Shown one piece after another: positions 46,483-56,844 of a DNA stretch of 64,000 nucleotides. Position numbers and translations under genes: made by a program. The notes beneath the pieces were generated by a model. That model did not search any database, was not told the DNA's origin, and was given only the letters and a program-made list of their open reading frames with translations. Source of the DNA: Lactiplantibacillus garii (GTDB taxonomy: Bacteria > Bacillota > Bacilli > Lactobacillales > Lactobacillaceae); contig NZ_QWZQ01000001.1 of assembly GCF_003885105.1 (NCBI RefSeq), positions 85,176 through 149,175 of the forward strand. Direction: 5' to 3'. Each line of letters starts with the position of its first letter. The stretch's first letter is position 1.

Positions 46483-48646
46483 CGCTCGGTGCCACCATCG
46501 TCAGGGCAATTCGTTGCCGTTGTTCGTCAACACTTTCGACCCAAACGGTCACGATGTCGCCGACCGCTACGGCCTGACGGGGATCCTTCAAGAATTTATT
46601 GGTCAGCTTCGAAACGTGGACCAAACCATCCTGCTTCACGCCGATATCCACGAAAGCGCCGAAATCGACAACGTTGCGGACGGTCCCCTGTAATTGCATC
46701 CCCGGCTTCAAATCACTCATTTTTAAAACGTCTTGACGCAGTAACGGGGCCGGCATGGTATCCCGCACGTCACGCCCGGGTTTTTGCAACCCACTCACGA
46801 TATCCTTTAAGGTCAGCACGCCCACTCCGGTCGTTTCGGCTAACTGCTTTAAATTTAACTGACTTAATTTCTGTGCCTTAGCCGTTCCAACGTCGGTCGG
46901 TTGTAACCCAGCCGCTTTTAGTAAAGCTTTGGCTGCCGGGTAACTTTCCGGGTGAATGTCGGTGTTGTCAAAGACGTTTTTTCCATCAATGATCCGTAAG
47001 AAACCGACCGCCTGCTCGTAGGCCTTGGGTCCCAAGCGGGGAACTTTTTTTAGCTGTGGCCGACTGGCAAACTCGCCGTTTTCATTCCGGTACGCCACCA
47101 CGTTATTGGCAATCGTGCTGGATAATCCCGAGATATGGGTCAATAGTTCCGAACTAGCCGTATTTAAATTGACACCAACCTGGTTAACAGCGGTTTCAAT
47201 CACCGTATCCAGTTGTGTTGTCAGCGCCTTTTGCGGGACGTCGTGTTGGTACTGGCCGACCCCAACGGACTTTGGATCAATTTTGATCAGTTCGGCCAAC
47301 GGGTCCTGTAACCGGCGGCCAATACTAATGGCACTCCGCTGTTCCACGTGTAAGTCGGGAAACTCTTCGCGAGCCTTTTTACTGGCCGAATAAACGGAGG
47401 CACCGGCTTCGTTGACGATGACGTAGTAAACCGGCCGGGTAATGGTTTTTAGCACCTGCGAAACGAATTCTTCGGATTCCCGGGAGGCCGTCCCGTTCCC
47501 GATGGCAATCATTTCGACGTGGTACTTTTCGATGAAGGCTTTAAATTCACCCGCGGCCGCTTCCCGCTTGGCCGTTGGCGCCGGCTTATGCGGGTAAATG
47601 ACCAGTTTATCTAAAAATTTACCGTTCGCGTCCATCACGGCGAGCTTGCAGCCGGTCCGGTACGCCGGGTCAAAACCTAAAACGACCCGGCCCTTTAACG
47701 GCGCCTGCATTAACAAGTGGTACAGGTTATCACCAAAAACTTTAATTGCTTGTTGATCAGCCGCTTCACTTAGTTCGTTACGCAGTTCTCGTTCAATTGC
47801 CGGCCCGATAAACCGTTTATAAGCATCCTGGTAGGCCGCTTCAATCACGGCCACCGCCGGCCCCTGGTGCTGACCAATGAAGCGGAAGTGGCAGTAACGG
47901 TCAATGCCGGCCTGGTCAACTTGAATACCGACTCGCAGGACCTTTTCCTTTTCGCCCCGGTTTAAGGCTAATACCCGGTAGGACACCAGTTGCTTGATTG
48001 GACTGGTAAAGTCGTAATACTGTTGGTAAACGCCCTGTTCATCCAGTTCCTTTCCCTTAGGCTTCACTTTCGCCACTAACGCTCCGCGGTCCCGCGTGTA
48101 GTTGCGCACCCAGTTTCGTAGTTGGGCGTTATCGCCAAACGCTTCGGCCAAAATTTCGTGGGCACCGGCTAAAGCGGCCTCGGCGTCGACAACTTCCCGT
48201 TCCGCGCTGACAAACTGTTTAGCCCTTTTCAATACATCTTCTTGCGGAAACTTCAATAGCCACGCTGCGAGCGGCTCTAATCCGGCTTCTCTTGCAATCG
48301 TCGCCTTAGTTCGCCGTTTTTGTTTATACGGCAAGTATAAGTCTTCGACGTCCTGTAACTTTTCGGCTTTTTGAATCGCCGCCTTCAACGCCGGTGTTAA
48401 CTGCTGCTGCTCATCAATTAACTTGATTACGTCGGCCTTGCGACTTTGCAAACTTGCTAGCCGGTCGTAGTTATCCTTAATTTCACGAATTTCGACTTCG
48501 TCCAGGTCACCCGTGCGCTCTTTCCGGTAACGTGCAATGAACGGCACGGTATTGCCCTCACCCATCAAGCCCAACACCGCTTTGATCTGTTGCGGTTTAA
48601 ACTTGGTCAAAGTCTGATTTACTAAAGTTAAAATCTGATTATCCAT
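46475..48646 (-). CDS. tex: Tex-family S1 RNA-binding transcription accessory protein
   Basis: The roughly 723-residue product has the Tex N-terminal helical region (FIARYRKERTGDLDEVEIREI), a YqgF-like domain (VVLGFDPAYRTGCKLAVMDANG), helix-hairpin-helix motifs (LNTASSELLTHISGLSSTIA) and a C-terminal S1 domain (LQGTVRNVVDFGAFVDIGV). It binds RNA and affects transcription. The chosen ATG (48646) has GGGTG upstream; the first ATG has no ribosome-binding site. Confidence 0.94.
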   Translation of the reverse strand: MDNQILTLVNQTLTKFKPQQIKAVLGLMGEGNTVPFIARYRKERTGDLDEVEIREIKDNYDRLASLQSRKADVIKLIDEQQQLTPALKAAIQKAEKLQDVEDLYLPYKQKRRTKATIAREAGLEPLAAWLLKFPQEDVLKRAKQFVSAEREVVDAEAALAGAHEILAEAFGDNAQLRNWVRNYTRDRGALVAKVKPKGKELDEQGVYQQYYDFTSPIKQLVSYRVLALNRGEKEKVLRVGIQVDQAGIDRYCHFRFIGQHQGPAVAVIEAAYQDAYKRFIGPAIERELRNELSEAADQQAIKVFGDNLYHLLMQAPLKGRVVLGFDPAYRTGCKLAVMDANGKFLDKLVIYPHKPAPTAKREAAAGEFKAFIEKYHVEMIAIGNGTASRESEEFVSQVLKTITRPVYYVIVNEAGASVYSASKKAREEFPDLHVEQRSAISIGRRLQDPLAELIKIDPKSVGVGQYQHDVPQKALTTQLDTVIETAVNQVGVNLNTASSELLTHISGLSSTIANNVVAYRNENGEFASRPQLKKVPRLGPKAYEQAVGFLRIIDGKNVFDNTDIHPESYPAAKALLKAAGLQPTDVGTAKAQKLSQLNLKQLAETTGVGVLTLKDIVSGLQKPGRDVRDTMPAPLLRQDVLKMSDLKPGMQLQGTVRNVVDFGAFVDIGVKQDGLVHVSKLTNKFLKDPRQAVAVGDIVTVWVESVDEQRQRIALTMVAPSDD

Positions 48647-48767
48647 TTTTTCACCCATTCTATTTGAGACTCACGCTTTCTATTATACGCGGTAGAAACC
48701 ACAAAAAGGACCTGGAAAGCCAGATCCTTTTGAGGTAAAACTTGGTTGATTTTTAGAACATTCCTAT

Positions 48768-49202
48768 TTACATCACGACGTTCATGATCCGTTGAACGTC
48801 ACTCGATACGCGTTCCATTTCCGCTTCCTGGTCCTTTTCAGCTTGGTTGAACGCGGCCACGTCAATGGTTTGGTCCTCAACGTTCATACTGGCAGTCATC
48901 GCTGCACAAGCATTCGCGTACGCTTCGTAAGCCGTCAACAAGTTGCGGTGGCGTCCCATTAACCGCACGGGGACTTGGGCCTTTTTTAACTGAGCGACGT
49001 TTTGCTGGTACTGTTCGGTTCCGTCACTAAATTCCATTTGAATATCGTTAAATTCGGCGGGAACCATCTTAGCAACTTCGTCCGCGTCAATGGCCTTCCG
49101 TAGTTTTTCAAACGACGGGTTCAACTGTTCCCCCATCTTTTCCGTGCTTTCAATCACCTTAGATAGTACCGGCATGTAAGTCTGAACCGTTGCTTTTCGC
49201 AT
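48768..49202 (-). CDS. Conserved hypothetical helical protein
   Basis: The 144-residue, highly helical, Met-rich acidic protein has no signal or membrane segment. The pattern (long amphipathic helices, an MNVEDQTIDVAAFNQAEKDQEAEMERV segment) suggests a four-helix or coiled-coil protein. I do not recognise the family. It stands alone between tex and the P-type ATPase, reads leftward, and has AAAGAG before the chosen ATG. Confidence 0.7.
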   Translation of the reverse strand: MRKATVQTYMPVLSKVIESTEKMGEQLNPSFEKLRKAIDADEVAKMVPAEFNDIQMEFSDGTEQYQQNVAQLKKAQVPVRLMGRHRNLLTAYEAYANACAAMTASMNVEDQTIDVAAFNQAEKDQEAEMERVSSDVQRIMNVVM

Positions 49203-49259
49203 TATTAGCAACTCTTTTCTTTAATTTTTGTTATTTCCATTTTACCAGTTAACGCGTCC

Positions 49260-51914
49260 CTATGCTTGCCGCATGTGACGTCGTTGGAAGAACTTAACAA
49301 TTTCCACGACCACCACCATTGATAAGGAGGCGACCACAACAATTCCCCACTGGTAAGCGTCTAAGTGGCTCACGTGGAATAGGCTGTTTAGGCCCGGTAC
49401 CATGATTGTCACGGCTAACATGGCAAAGGCAATCAGGATCGCCCAGTTGAAGAACTTGTTTTTAAACAAGCCGACCGTAAATAACGATTCGTGAATCGAC
49501 TTCGAGTTAAACGCGTGGAACAGCTGAATCAAGCCTAAAGTGGCAAAAGCCATCGTTAAAGCGTCGGCGTGGGCCATTGAAGCCGTTGCGTGAACCGGGT
49601 ACGTTAATGCCAGCCAGTAAACGAGCAACGTAATTCCGCCTTCCAGTAATCCCTGGTAAATAATACTACTGAAGACCCCACCGGAGAAGAAGTTCGAGTT
49701 TCGCCCCCGTGGTTGGTGCTTCATAATGTTCTTTTCGGTCGGTTCAACACCCAGTGCGATTGCTGGCAGCGTATCAGTCACCAAGTTGATCCATAAAATG
49801 TGGACCGGGGCTAAAATCTGCCACCCCAGCATGGTCATCATAAACAGGGTCAGCACTTCCCCCAAGTTGGCGGATAACAGGTACTGAATGGCTTTTTGGA
49901 TGTTAGCAAACACCTTGCGGCCCTCTTCTACGGCAACCACGATGGTGGCAAAGTTATCATCGGCCAACACCATGTCACTGGCCCCCTTAGAAACTTCGGT
50001 CCCGGTAATGCCCATCCCGATCCCGATATCGGCAGCCTTCAACGCGGGCGCGTCGTTGACCCCGTCACCGGTCATGGCCACGACCTTTCCGCGTTTTTGC
50101 CAAGCGTTCACGATTCGAACCTTGTGCTCCGGTGCGACCCGCGCGTAAACGGAATATTGGCTAACTTGCTTATCAAACTGTTCGTCACTCATGGCGTCTA
50201 ATTCGGCCCCGGTAATCACGGCAGCGTCGTTGCCGGCTTCAATAATTCCTAAACGAGCGGCGATGGCTTCAGCCGTATCCCGGTGGTCCCCAGTAATCAT
50301 CAGTGGGCGAATACCAGCCGACTTAGCGTCGGTCACGGCCTGTTCAACTTCCGGTCGTTCCGGATCAATCATCCCGACCATTCCGGCAAAGACCAGGTCG
50401 TTTTCTAACGTATCGGTATTGACCGTTTCCGGAATCACGTTGATCACCTTGTAAGCAAAGGCTAAGACCCGCAGCGCCTGAGTGGCTAAATCGTGGTTGG
50501 TTGCCAAAATTTGGTCGCGCACCGGTTTAGTCAACGGGCTAACGGTACCGTCCGTTTCAACCTGGGTGACCCGTTTGAGTAATTCGTCGGGAGCCCCCTT
50601 AACGGCAACTAAGAAGCGCCCGTCTTCCAACGGGTGAACCGTCGACATTAATTTTCGTTCGGAGTCAAACGGCACTTCGTTGACCCGGGGTTTGTCCGCC
50701 AATAATTGATCAACCGGATAACCTTGGTCTAAGTTATATTGAATCAGCGCGGTTTCGGTGGGGTCACCGGCTAAACCATCCGTCATGATTTTAGTATCGT
50801 TACTCAAAATCATTACCTGGGCCAAGTGGCTATCAATTGGTAATTCGGTTGTCCGGGCGTCGACGAGTTTTTGATTGACCACTAATTTTTCAACCGTCAT
50901 CTTGTTTTGAGTTAACGTCCCGGTCTTATCAGAAGCAATGATGTCGGTACTACCCAACGTTTCCACGGCGGGTAACTTCCGTACCAACGCGTGGCGCTTC
51001 GCCATCCGCTGGGTTCCTAACGCTAAGGTGATGGTTACGATGGCCGGCAAGCCTTCCGGAATAGCAGCCACGGCTAATGAGATGGCCGTTAACAGCATAT
51101 CAATCAAACTTTCGGAACCACGTAACATCCCGATACCAAACACGATCGCCGCAATGACCAAAATCAGGATGGTCAACGACTTCCCTAACTGGGTCAGGTT
51201 AGCCTGCAGTGGCGTGGTGGTTTCGTCGGCCGCCTCAATCATTCCGGCGATTCGCCCGACTTCGGTGTGCATTCCGGTCGCCACAACGATCCCGTTGGCC
51301 CGGCCGTAAGTCACGTTACTATTCATGTAAGCCATGTTTAAGCGGTCCCCAATTGGCAGGTCGCCGGCTTCTAGCGTGGCCGCGTTCTTTTCAACCGGCA
51401 CCGATTCACCGGTCAAAGCGGATTCTTCCACCTTTAGCGAGGCACTTTCAATTAACCGTAAGTCGGCGGGCACGATGTCACCGGCTTCTAACGACACCAC
51501 GTCACCGGGAACCAGTTCATCACTCTTAACGGTTTGAAGCTGGCCGTCCCGTAAAACGGTCGCGTCCGGGGCCGCCATCTCCTTTAACGCGTTGATGGCC
51601 TCTTCGGCTTTGGATTCCTGAAACACCCCGAAAATGGCGTTTAAGATCACCACCATCAGGATAATGATCGCGTCGACAACTTCACCACTAAACGCGGCGA
51701 CTAGGGCGGCGACTAACAGCACGATGATCATAAAATCTTTAAACTGGGCGATAAACTTTTGCAAGATCGACGTTGTTTTTTGCTGGTTCAGCGCGTTTTT
51801 ACCGTACTGCTCCAGACGTTGCTTAGCGTCAGCGGTTGCTAAACCGTGTTCGTCGGTTTTAAGTTCGGTGTAAATAGCCGACAACGGTTGTTGGTACTTC
51901 GGTTGGTTACTCAT
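49260..51914 (-). CDS. P-type cation-transporting ATPase (P2 type, probably Mn2+/Ca2+ efflux)
   Basis: The 884-residue pump has an N-terminal cation-ATPase domain, TGES (SALTGESVPV), phosphorylation site SDKTGTLTQNKMTV, the M4 PEGLPA motif of Ca2+-type pumps, and hinge MTGDGVNDAPALKAADIG. Ten membrane segments are evident. The start at 51914 follows GGAGGAG. A yybP-ykoY manganese riboswitch upstream points to Mn2+ detoxification, as for YoaB-like pumps of lactococci. Ca2+ transport remains possible. Confidence 0.92.
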   Translation of the reverse strand: MSNQPKYQQPLSAIYTELKTDEHGLATADAKQRLEQYGKNALNQQKTTSILQKFIAQFKDFMIIVLLVAALVAAFSGEVVDAIIILMVVILNAIFGVFQESKAEEAINALKEMAAPDATVLRDGQLQTVKSDELVPGDVVSLEAGDIVPADLRLIESASLKVEESALTGESVPVEKNAATLEAGDLPIGDRLNMAYMNSNVTYGRANGIVVATGMHTEVGRIAGMIEAADETTTPLQANLTQLGKSLTILILVIAAIVFGIGMLRGSESLIDMLLTAISLAVAAIPEGLPAIVTITLALGTQRMAKRHALVRKLPAVETLGSTDIIASDKTGTLTQNKMTVEKLVVNQKLVDARTTELPIDSHLAQVMILSNDTKIMTDGLAGDPTETALIQYNLDQGYPVDQLLADKPRVNEVPFDSERKLMSTVHPLEDGRFLVAVKGAPDELLKRVTQVETDGTVSPLTKPVRDQILATNHDLATQALRVLAFAYKVINVIPETVNTDTLENDLVFAGMVGMIDPERPEVEQAVTDAKSAGIRPLMITGDHRDTAEAIAARLGIIEAGNDAAVITGAELDAMSDEQFDKQVSQYSVYARVAPEHKVRIVNAWQKRGKVVAMTGDGVNDAPALKAADIGIGMGITGTEVSKGASDMVLADDNFATIVVAVEEGRKVFANIQKAIQYLLSANLGEVLTLFMMTMLGWQILAPVHILWINLVTDTLPAIALGVEPTEKNIMKHQPRGRNSNFFSGGVFSSIIYQGLLEGGITLLVYWLALTYPVHATASMAHADALTMAFATLGLIQLFHAFNSKSIHESLFTVGLFKNKFFNWAILIAFAMLAVTIMVPGLNSLFHVSHLDAYQWGIVVVASLSMVVVVEIVKFFQRRHMRQA

Positions 51915-51934
51915 AGTAAGCTCTCCTCCTGGCA

Positions 51935-52090
51935 TCTGAATCTCATTTTCTAAATGGTCCGGATATAGAAAATGAGACCCATGTATGCACGCAAAATGTG
52001 TGAACATACATAAGTCTCACTATTTAAGACAATACCGGATTGGCTTCTTGCTGACGATATTGCCGCGAATTTAACTCCGCTAGTTACTCC
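51935..52090 (-). ncRNA. yybP-ykoY manganese riboswitch
   Basis: On the minus strand the leader shows GGGAGTAAC near its start, CAATATCGTCAGCAAG, CCGGTATTG, and the second-helix motif GTGAGACTTATG with partner CATGGGTCTCA. These fit the yybP-ykoY aptamer. A downstream expression hairpin, TCTCATTTTCT/AGAAAATGAGA, sits just before the ribosome-binding site. Confidence 0.8.
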
Positions 52091-52096
52091 CTTATG

Positions 52097-52102
52097 ATTA
52101 TA
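52097..52102 (-). promoter_or_regulatory. -10 element for the riboswitch-ATPase transcript
   Basis: TATAAT on the minus strand lies 7 nt before the predicted aptamer start. The -35 element is weak. Confidence 0.5.
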
Positions 52103-52152
52103 CCGTTAGTATAACGGATTCATTTAAGACTGTCTACCGATAATCGTTAAAC

Positions 52153-52980
52153 CTATTTCCAAAAATCGTCGTAAACGTTAATGGCCGCGTGCCGCTTGTG
52201 GGCCGTCTTGCGGTACCAAGCTTCGATTTTTTCAGCCGCCGCGTCCGCAATTTGTTTACCTTCCAAGTAGTCATCAATGTCGTCATAATGCACGCCCAAC
52301 GCCACTTCGTCCGGCAACGCGGGCCGGTCGTCTTCTAAGTCGGCCGTAGGAACCTTTTCGTACAAGTGCTTAGGGGCGTTTAAGAAGGCCAACATACTTT
52401 TACCCTGGCGTTTATCTAGCCGCCACAGCGGTACCACGTCGGCCCCACCATCACCGTACTTGGTGTAAAAGCCCGTTACGGCTTCCGCCGCGTGGTCGGT
52501 CCCGACGACGGCACCGTGGGTCTCACCGGCGATGCCGTATTGCACGATCATGCGTTGCCGGGCCTTGATGTTACCCTTGTTAAAATCGTGGATGGTCAGG
52601 TCGTTAGCTTCCAACGCATGCACCATTGCATCGGTTGGTGCCTTGATGTCGACCCGGTCCGTCGCGTCGGCGTGCATAAATTCAATGGCTTCCATGGCGT
52701 CCGATTCGTCGGCCTGACTACCATACGGTAACCGCACGGCGATAAATTGATAATCGTCGTCACCGGTTTCGGTCCGCATCTCGCTAATAGCCATTTGGGT
52801 GAGTTTACCAGCTAAAGTGGAATCTTGACCGCCCGAAATGCCTAATACGTACGTCTTTAAAAAGCGATTCTTCTTTAAGTACGCTTTCAAAAAATCAACA
52901 CTGCGCCGAATTTCAGTTTCGGGATCAATGCTGGGCGCAACGTGTAACGTTTTAATAATTTCTGCTTGTAATGGCCGCAT
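52153..52980 (-). CDS. nadE: NH3-dependent NAD+ synthetase
   Basis: The 275-residue ATP pyrophosphatase has the P-loop [16 protein letters not shown] (about 46-61), [10 protein letters not shown] and [23 protein letters not shown]. It amidates deamido-NAD to NAD. It has no glutaminase domain, so it uses ammonia. The ATG at 52980 follows GGAGG. It lies 13 bp downstream of pncB, forming a nicotinate salvage pair. Confidence 0.95.
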   Translation of the reverse strand: MRPLQAEIIKTLHVAPSIDPETEIRRSVDFLKAYLKKNRFLKTYVLGISGGQDSTLAGKLTQMAISEMRTETGDDDYQFIAVRLPYGSQADESDAMEAIEFMHADATDRVDIKAPTDAMVHALEANDLTIHDFNKGNIKARQRMIVQYGIAGETHGAVVGTDHAAEAVTGFYTKYGDGGADVVPLWRLDKRQGKSMLAFLNAPKHLYEKVPTADLEDDRPALPDEVALGVHYDDIDDYLEGKQIADAAAEKIEAWYRKTAHKRHAAINVYDDFWK

Positions 52981-52993
52981 CGGCAAATTCCTC

Positions 52994-54460
52994 CTAATAG
53001 TCTTTCTTGCTTACCCAATCCCGAACGGAATTGATAATGTTCATTTTATGGTCGTAGAGCTTTTGCGACAAATCGACCGGGTAGTCTTGCGGATTTAAGT
53101 CCCGCTTGTATTCGTCCCACAGGGAGTCTAAACTCTCGTAAGCGTACTGCTTAATGGCGTCTAAACTTGGTAGCTCATAGACCTGCTTGCCATGATCATA
53201 AATGGGAACTAACACCGGACGAGCATCAAAATCACTGACCGTCTTGTTAATGTAAGTGTAACTCGGGTGGAACATGTATATAGAATCTTCGTTACGCGGG
53301 TCTTCATCATACAAGGTCACGTAATCCCCTTCGGACTTCGCATCCGCCCGTTTCGTGATTCGCCAAACCTGTTTTTGTCCCGGCGTGGAAACTTTCTCCG
53401 CGTTGTTGGACAATTTAATGGTGTCCACCATCTTATGGTGATCGTCTTCAATCGAAACCATCTTATAAACGGCCCCTAAAGCGGGTTGGTCAAACGCGGT
53501 GATCAGCTTGGTCCCAATCCCCCAGACACTAATCTTGGCGCCCTGCATCTTGAGGTTTTGGATGGTCTTTTCGTCCAAATCGTTAGAAGCGTAGATTTTA
53601 GCGTCCGGGAACCCGGCTTCATCCAGCTGTTCACGCACCCGCTTAGACAAGTAGGCCATGTCACCACTGTCGATCCGGACTCCTTGGAAATTGATCTTAT
53701 TACCCATTTCCTTAGCCACTTTAATGGCACTTGGAACCCCGCTGCGTAACGTATCGTAAGTATCTACTAGAAAAACACAGTCGTGGTGGGTTTCCGCGTA
53801 AGCTTTAAAGGCTTGGTAATCATCGCGGTAAGTTTGCACTAACGCGTGGGCGTGGGTCCCGCTAATGGGGATTCCAAAAATCTTGCCGGCCCGCACGTTA
53901 CTGGTGGCGTCAAAGCCCCCAATATACGCGGCCCGGGTTCCCCAGATAGCGGCGTCAAACTCCTGCGCGCGCCGGGTCCCGAATTCCAGTAGCCCGTCTT
54001 CACCGACGACCGACTTAATCCGGGCGGCTTTGGTGGCAATCAGCGTTTGGTAATTAATAATGTTTAATAACGCCGTTTCAATTAACTGACACGTCGCTAA
54101 CGGCCCTTCAACTTGTAATAACGGTTCATTGTTAAAGACCAGGTCACCTTCCCTAGCCGAACGAATCGTCGCGTCAAATTTAAAATTCTTTAAATAATCC
54201 AGAAAACCGTCAGAATAACTGCCGGTTTCGCGGAGGTAGGCAATATCCGTATCCGTAAAATGTAAATTATTGATATAATTAACTACCCGTTCCAGGCCAG
54301 CAAAAATCGCATACCCATTTTGGAAGGGCATCTTACGAAAGAAGACTTCAAACACCGCGTGCTTGTTGTGGATTCCCTCTTCCCAATAGGTCTGGATCAT
54401 GTTGATCTGATAAGCATCCGTATGCAAGGTTAAACTATCATCCGGATAGATTTGCGTCAT
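52994..54460 (-). CDS. pncB: Nicotinate phosphoribosyltransferase
   Basis: The 488-residue enzyme begins [21 protein letters not shown]. It has the phosphohistidine region [17 protein letters not shown] and the PRPP/nicotinate loop [19 protein letters not shown] ... [13 protein letters not shown]. It makes nicotinate mononucleotide in the Preiss-Handler pathway. The ATG at 54460 follows GGAG. With nadE it supplies NAD in an organism with no visible de novo genes here. Confidence 0.95.
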   Translation of the reverse strand: MTQIYPDDSLTLHTDAYQINMIQTYWEEGIHNKHAVFEVFFRKMPFQNGYAIFAGLERVVNYINNLHFTDTDIAYLRETGSYSDGFLDYLKNFKFDATIRSAREGDLVFNNEPLLQVEGPLATCQLIETALLNIINYQTLIATKAARIKSVVGEDGLLEFGTRRAQEFDAAIWGTRAAYIGGFDATSNVRAGKIFGIPISGTHAHALVQTYRDDYQAFKAYAETHHDCVFLVDTYDTLRSGVPSAIKVAKEMGNKINFQGVRIDSGDMAYLSKRVREQLDEAGFPDAKIYASNDLDEKTIQNLKMQGAKISVWGIGTKLITAFDQPALGAVYKMVSIEDDHHKMVDTIKLSNNAEKVSTPGQKQVWRITKRADAKSEGDYVTLYDEDPRNEDSIYMFHPSYTYINKTVSDFDARPVLVPIYDHGKQVYELPSLDAIKQYAYESLDSLWDEYKRDLNPQDYPVDLSQKLYDHKMNIINSVRDWVSKKDY

Positions 54461-54617
54461 GAGTTTATTTCTCCATTTCGTCATTGTAAAGATGTTTACA
54501 GTAAGTTAAGCCTATTTTAGCATTTTTTATAATGGTAATGAATGTAAGCACCCGAAAAAGTTGCAGAAATCCACGATTTACTTATACTTTAATTATGATT
54601 AGAAAGTGAGGTCGCTT

Positions 54618-55352
54618 ATGTCAGCCCCTTTTGACACGGTTTCCATTTTAAACGTTTCGTTTATTAACACGACTAACGCCGCCTTTATTCAACAACTTCA
54701 ACAAGACGTGACCGCCCACCGTAACCGGTTCGTAGTCACGGCTAACCCTGAAATTTTAATGTACGCCCGGGAACATCCCGACTACCAACGAGTTTTACAA
54801 CGTGCCGACTACGTTACACCGGACGGCATTGGGGTCATCCAGGGGGCTCAAATTCTCGGGACCCCGCTCCCCGAACGGATCACCGGTTACGACACCTTAC
54901 TGAAACTTCTTGAGTGGGGGAGTTTAACCCACCAGCGCATCTTCCTGCTAGGTGCCAAGCCGGCAGTTCTTAAAACGGTCGTTAATAAGATTAAACACGA
55001 CTATCCCGGCGTCGTGCTGGCTGGTGCCCGCGACGGTTACTTCCAAGATGAAGCGGCGGTGGTCACTGAAATTACCGCTGCTAAACCCGACATGGTCTTT
55101 GTTGCGACTGGTTTTCCTAAACAGGAATTTTTCATTGCCAAGTACCGGGAACGTTACGCCGCCCTTTGGATGGGTGTTGGCGGTAGTTTCGACGTCTTGG
55201 CGGGTGCGGTCAAGCGGGCCCCAAAATTTTGGCAAAAACACCACGTTGAATGGCTGTACCGTTTGATCCAAGAACCCAGCCGTTATAAACGCATGTTAGT
55301 TCTTCCCCGTTATTTACGGTTAATTAAAAAGATTGCGCGCCAACAACGGTAA
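54618..55352 (+). CDS. WecG/TagA/CpsF-family glycosyltransferase
   Basis: The 244-residue product has the family motifs VVTANPEILMYAREHP (substrate loop), DYVTPDGIGVIQGAQILG (catalytic Asp region), GYDTLLKLLE and VATGFPKQEFFIAKYR. TagA adds ManNAc to GlcNAc-PP-undecaprenol, the first committed step of wall teichoic acid linkage units. It is alone, without other tag/tar genes. The ATG at 54618 follows GTGAGG. Confidence 0.9.
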   Translation: MSAPFDTVSILNVSFINTTNAAFIQQLQQDVTAHRNRFVVTANPEILMYAREHPDYQRVLQRADYVTPDGIGVIQGAQILGTPLPERITGYDTLLKLLEWGSLTHQRIFLLGAKPAVLKTVVNKIKHDYPGVVLAGARDGYFQDEAAVVTEITAAKPDMVFVATGFPKQEFFIAKYRERYAALWMGVGGSFDVLAGAVKRAPKFWQKHHVEWLYRLIQEPSRYKRMLVLPRYLRLIKKIARQQR

Positions 55353-55365
55353 AATCGTCACATCG

Positions 55366-55417
55366 CAAAAAATAAGACTGCAAGTTCTCTGCTTTGAGAA
55401 TTTGCAGTCTTATTTTT
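55366..55417. terminator. Bidirectional terminator after the TagA-like gene
   Basis: AAAAATAAGACTGCAA pairs with TTGCAGTCTTATTTTTA, with an inner TTCTC/GAGAA stem. It overlaps the stop codon of the converging gene. Confidence 0.85.
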
Positions 55418-55913
55418 AATACCCGTATTTGAAGCCTGGGTAACGTTTATGCGTCATCTTTTTAGCAACCCGCTTACTACGGTAGTAATTCGTACTGTCC
55501 CACACGCCGGCGCCACCCGCAGTGGTCAGAACCTGGTGTTTACCAAATTTATGCAGGTTAAAGTAATCACCGGCACCAGCAGTTTGTTGCCAACCGTACG
55601 TGTGAATCCAACGGTAACCGTGAATCTTGCCCGTCTGAGTGGCGGTCCAATACTTAGCCGTCTTTCGTGCCTTTTTTCCAATGTAGACCTTGTGTTTTTT
55701 ATACTTACGCAAATTTTTATTGGTCATGTGCAGTTTGTAGATCTTCTTTTTACCGTAGCCAAAGTTCGTATAAGTGTACCAAGTCCCCCGCATCCGCTTA
55801 GGTAAACGGCTATATGAATAGCCCACGCGTTTGGCCTGAACGGTCGTGTTAGCCGCCCCCATTACCAATAAAAACATGGCCGTTAATAAAACGAGCCTTA
55901 ATATCTTTTTCAT
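55416..55913 (-). CDS. Secreted hypothetical protein, basic and tyrosine-rich
   Basis: From the ATG at 55913 the product is 165 residues with a clear signal peptide (MKKILRLVLLTAMFLLVMG, cleavage near VQA-KR). The mature part is rich in Lys, Tyr, Gly and Trp, with repeated patterns such as MRGTWYTYTNFGYGKKKIYK and HGYRWIHTYGWQQTAGAGD. This is typical of small lactobacillus surface proteins annotated as hypothetical. I cannot assign a function. Confidence 0.75.
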   Translation of the reverse strand: MKKILRLVLLTAMFLLVMGAANTTVQAKRVGYSYSRLPKRMRGTWYTYTNFGYGKKKIYKLHMTNKNLRKYKKHKVYIGKKARKTAKYWTATQTGKIHGYRWIHTYGWQQTAGAGDYFNLHKFGKHQVLTTAGGAGVWDSTNYYRSKRVAKKMTHKRYPGFKYGY

Positions 55914-56117
55914 TTCCCAAAAACTCCCCTCTAAGTTATGGGACACTGACACCAACGCCCGAACTTCACTTGAAGACGCCAGCCCAGTTCCCCCTTAACA
56001 CCCCACTTAGAATATCACATATATTATTTACATTTAGCTATATTTTAATATTTATACTAAGACTACGCAAAAAGGGCCTGCGACGTTAGTCTCAAGCCCT
56101 TAAAAAATCTTTAAGCG

Positions 56118-56819
56118 TTATTTTTCGAGGTAAAACTCAAACCGGTTACCGACGTATTGTGTTCGAACGTACTCAAACGGTTCACCCGTTTGTAAGTAAG
56201 AAATTTGACGCAACCGTAGCAGGGCGTCCCCCCGACGAACGGAAAGAAATTCGGCAATCCGTTCCGACGCCGACATGGCCGACACCGTTTGCTGCGCTTT
56301 CCCCGGTACAAACCCGGCCTTTTCTTCCAACGTCCGGTACAACGAACTGGTAATTTCGTCCTTAGTGAATTGTTGGACGAGCCGTTCTGGTACGGTCGCC
56401 ACTTCAAAACAAATCGGGACATCATCCCCGTAACGAATTCGCTCCATCCGTAAAACTTGCTCGTTAGGTTTTAGGGCTAACTTTTCGCTCTCGGATAACG
56501 ACGGACTCGTCACGTGGTACGAGATGGTTTTACTAGAGGGAACCTTCCCCTGAGCTAACATTAGGTCGGTAAAACTGGTGACGCCGGACATCTTTTCTTG
56601 AACCTTTTGATTGGCCACGAACGTGCCGGCTCCGACCCGCCGCTCTAAGATTCCTTCATCAACCAAGGTTTGAATCGCTTGGCGAAGCGTCATGCGACTC
56701 ACATCAAACTGACCAGCCAGCTCACGCTCGGACGGAATCCGGTCACCAACGGCCCACCGTCCAGCCTCAATGGCTTGCTTAATTTGGTTGTGAATTTGAA
56801 TATAGATTGGCGAACTCAT
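56118..56819 (-). CDS. nagR: GntR/HutC-family regulator, probably NagR
   Basis: The 233-residue product has an N-terminal winged helix (IKQAIEAGRWAVGDRIPSERELAGQFDVSRMTLRQA) and a C-terminal UTRA effector domain (about 85-230). It is next to nagA, upstream of which I find a dre-like operator, so it likely represses amino-sugar catabolism and responds to GlcN-6-P or GlcNAc-6-P, as NagR/YvoA does. AAGGGA precedes the chosen ATG. Confidence 0.87.
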   Translation of the reverse strand: MSSPIYIQIHNQIKQAIEAGRWAVGDRIPSERELAGQFDVSRMTLRQAIQTLVDEGILERRVGAGTFVANQKVQEKMSGVTSFTDLMLAQGKVPSSKTISYHVTSPSLSESEKLALKPNEQVLRMERIRYGDDVPICFEVATVPERLVQQFTKDEITSSLYRTLEEKAGFVPGKAQQTVSAMSASERIAEFLSVRRGDALLRLRQISYLQTGEPFEYVRTQYVGNRFEFYLEK

Positions 56820-56844
56820 GGTACTCATCCCTTACTTCATAAAT

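Noticed and set aside
49888..51873. Several plus-strand ORFs of 60-123 residues opposite the P-type ATPase
   Set aside because: They are antisense shadows of a GC-rich conserved gene, without ribosome-binding sites or known domains.
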